Shown one piece after another: positions 13,549 to 15,123 of a DNA stretch of 15,123 bases (positions within the stretch are counted from its first letter, which is position 1; the number at the start of each line of letters is the position of its first letter). This DNA is from Woeseiaceae bacterium (lineage in GTDB: Bacteria > Pseudomonadota > Gammaproteobacteria > Steroidobacterales > Woeseiaceae), in contig WTCH01000347.1 of assembly GCA_013138675.1 (NCBI GenBank), positions 1-15,123 on the forward strand. Reading direction: 5' to 3'. Made by a program: the position numbers and the translations under genes. The notes beneath the pieces were generated by a model, which was not told where the DNA came from, did no database searches, and was given only the letters and a program-made list of their open reading frames with translations.

Positions 13549-15123
13549 GTGAGCCTTTCAAGTCGAAAATTAGTCGCAACAGTAATTTCCGCACTGATGT
13601 GCTGCGGCGGTTCGGTGGCAGATGAGAACACACCGGAATTACTCGATCCGCAACGCCTGGAATCCGATCAGGTCGTTATCGGCGACATCATTCTCGTCAA
13701 ACAGGATGTCTTTGACCTGTCGAACCCGAAGGAGAACAACGCCTTTTATCGGTTTTTCAACCGGCTTCACATCATTACCAAGGACTCGGTAATCGAACAG
13801 CAGCTTTTGTTCGCGTCAGGCGACGAATTCTCGAAGCGCCTGGTCGAGGAAACCGAGCGAATACTGCGGCGCAATACCTTCTTCTACGACGCGTCTATCA
13901 CTCCGGTCAATCGCGAGGACGGCACGGTCGATTTGCAGGTTGATACACATGATGTGTGGACGCTAAAGCCCGGGTTTGCTGTGTCGCGCAGCGGCGGTGA
14001 AAACCGAACAATGGTCAAGCTCGAGGAGCTGAACCTGTTCGGCTGGGGACAGCAGGTGCGGATAGCGCGCGCCAGCGACGTCGATCGTGACGCGACGTTG
14101 TTCACGTTCCGCGACAAGAACCTGGGGCGCAGTTGGACGCAGCTGAAATTCGACTATTCCGACAACTCCGACGGCCACTGGAAAGCGCTATCGGTCATAC
14201 GACCTTTCTATGCGCTCGATGCTCGCTGGACCACGGGCATATCCGGAAGGGATTTTGACCTGGAGCGCAAGCTCTACCAGCGCGGCGAAAAAGCCGCCGA
14301 ATTTCGGCAGGAGCAACAGTTTGCTTCGGCGTTCGGTGGATGGTCGGAAGGACTGCGTGATGGGTGGGTACGGCGCTACACCGCCGGCGTCGCTTACGAC
14401 CAAAACCTCTTCTCGGCGGTTCCCGACGCAACATTGCCGCCTGCTATCCCGGACAATCGCGAATTGGTGTACCCGTTTTTCAGGATCGAGATCCTGGAAA
14501 ATCAGTTCGAAACGGCACAAAACCGCGACCAAATAAAGAGAACCGAAGATTTCCTGACGGGCACCCGCATCGCTGCAACGCTGGGTTGGTCCGATGAGGA
14601 TTTTGGCTCTGATCGTGACGCAGCCCTGTACTGGCTCAGCGCCAGTCGGTCGTTTGGTGATCTCGCGAAATCAGCTGTACTCCTGCAGGCAAACGCGAGC
14701 GGCCGCGTCGAAAGCGGTGACACAGTGAATGCACTGCTCAGCGCGAGCGCCCGCTTCTATAAGCAGCAGTCCGATCAGCGCACCTTCTTTACGACGATTT
14801 CCGCCACCTACGGCAACAACCTGGATCTCGACAACCCGGTCGAGCTCGGCGGCGACACCGGCTTGCGCGGATACCCTCTGCGTTACCAGTCCGGTGACTC
14901 GAAGATACTGCTAACTGTGGAACAGCGTTATTTCTGGAATTGGTACCCGTTTCGCCTTTTCCGCGTCGGTGGCGCCATATTCGCCGACACCGGTCGCACC
15001 TGGGGCGACAATCCCCTCGGCGGCGAGAGCCTGGGTTGGCTCAGCGATGTCGGCTTTGGTCTGCGTTTAGCACCAACGCGTACGGGCACGCGCAGCGTCA
15101 TTCATATTGATCTTGCGTTTCCG
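13549..15123 (+). CDS. Omp85-superfamily outer-membrane protein, 3' end outside window
   Basis: An open frame of 525 codons runs from a GTG start to the window edge without a stop. The first 24 residues form a signal peptide (positive R6, K7; hydrophobic core 8-23; cleavage after SVA24), which supports GTG: a stop lies four codons upstream (13537-13539) and the next start, codon 17, would destroy the signal. Residues about 44-137 look like a single POTRA domain (beta-alpha-alpha-beta-beta pattern, with ERILRRNTFFYDA at 103-115). The rest alternates in beta-strand fashion and carries GLRGYP (438-443), the L6-loop RGY motif of BamA, TamA and FhaC. Probably only a short C-terminal stretch is missing. 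It may insert or export proteins or lipids; no partner gene is visible. It is divergent from oadG. Confidence 0.82.
   Translation, partial: MSLSSRKLVATVISALMCCGGSVADENTPELLDPQRLESDQVVIGDIILVKQDVFDLSNPKENNAFYRFFNRLHIITKDSVIEQQLLFASGDEFSKRLVEETERILRRNTFFYDASITPVNREDGTVDLQVDTHDVWTLKPGFAVSRSGGENRTMVKLEELNLFGWGQQVRIARASDVDRDATLFTFRDKNLGRSWTQLKFDYSDNSDGHWKALSVIRPFYALDARWTTGISGRDFDLERKLYQRGEKAAEFRQEQQFASAFGGWSEGLRDGWVRRYTAGVAYDQNLFSAVPDATLPPAIPDNRELVYPFFRIEILENQFETAQNRDQIKRTEDFLTGTRIAATLGWSDEDFGSDRDAALYWLSASRSFGDLAKSAVLLQANASGRVESGDTVNALLSASARFYKQQSDQRTFFTTISATYGNNLDLDNPVELGGDTGLRGYPLRYQSGDSKILLTVEQRYFWNWYPFRLFRVGGAIFADTGRTWGDNPLGGESLGWLSDVGFGLRLAPTRTGTRSVIHIDLAFP

Noticed and set aside
13600..13608. 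Lipobox in the Omp85-like N-terminus (two cysteines at residues 18 and 19)
   Set aside because: The residues before the first cysteine are A-L-M, which do not fit the lipobox pattern, and a better signal peptidase I site follows at SVA24.

Overview
The window reads as a moderately GC-rich proteobacterial chromosome segment, most likely from a free-living, probably marine gammaproteobacterium. Three things point there: a Na+-pumping oxaloacetate decarboxylase operon (oadGAB), an oxygen-independent coproporphyrinogen oxidase of the HemN type, and a palindromic repeat with a GTAG head like the REP elements of Pseudomonas, Xanthomonas and relatives. The taxonomic guess is inference. Genes are densely packed, no stretch over about 160 bases lacks a gene, and I saw no rRNA, tRNA, CRISPR array or insertion sequence.

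Left part (1-3066): hemN on + runs tail-to-tail into a - strand pair, a class IV branched-chain aminotransferase (ilvE) preceded by a XRE-cupin regulator. Centre (3067-8444): the regulator is divergent from a + strand run made of a beta-alanine:pyruvate aminotransferase (bauA-like), a CoA-acylating (methyl)malonate-semialdehyde dehydrogenase (mmsA/bauC-like), a REP-like element, an exported MBL-fold hydrolase and an M20 dipeptidase of the carnosinase type. The 156-base divergent region carries convincing promoter-like and operator-like sequences for both sides. Right part (8441-13480): a - strand operon oadG-oadA-oadB ends in a polytopic GT-C/TMTC-like membrane protein whose start overlaps the oadB stop as ATGA. 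End (13549-15123): a divergent outer-membrane Omp85-superfamily protein with a GTG start, which runs off the window.

How the genes could work together: the aminotransferase and the dehydrogenase form the known two-step route from beta-alanine (or 3-aminoisobutyrate) through malonate (or methylmalonate) semialdehyde to acetyl-CoA (or propionyl-CoA). The XRE-cupin protein is the likely local repressor. The M20 dipeptidase at the end of the run suggests that the beta-amino acid may come from a beta-alanyl dipeptide such as carnosine; this is a hypothesis from gene context. OadGAB yields pyruvate, which is the amino acceptor of the aminotransferase, but the two clusters are convergent and no regulatory link is visible.

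No clearly new system such as a defence island or a novel RNA was found. The best leads are the peptidase-containing beta-amino-acid cluster with its palindromic operators, the membrane glycosyltransferase-like gene translationally coupled to oadB, the short Omp85 protein with apparently one POTRA domain, and the REP-like element inside the catabolic operon.
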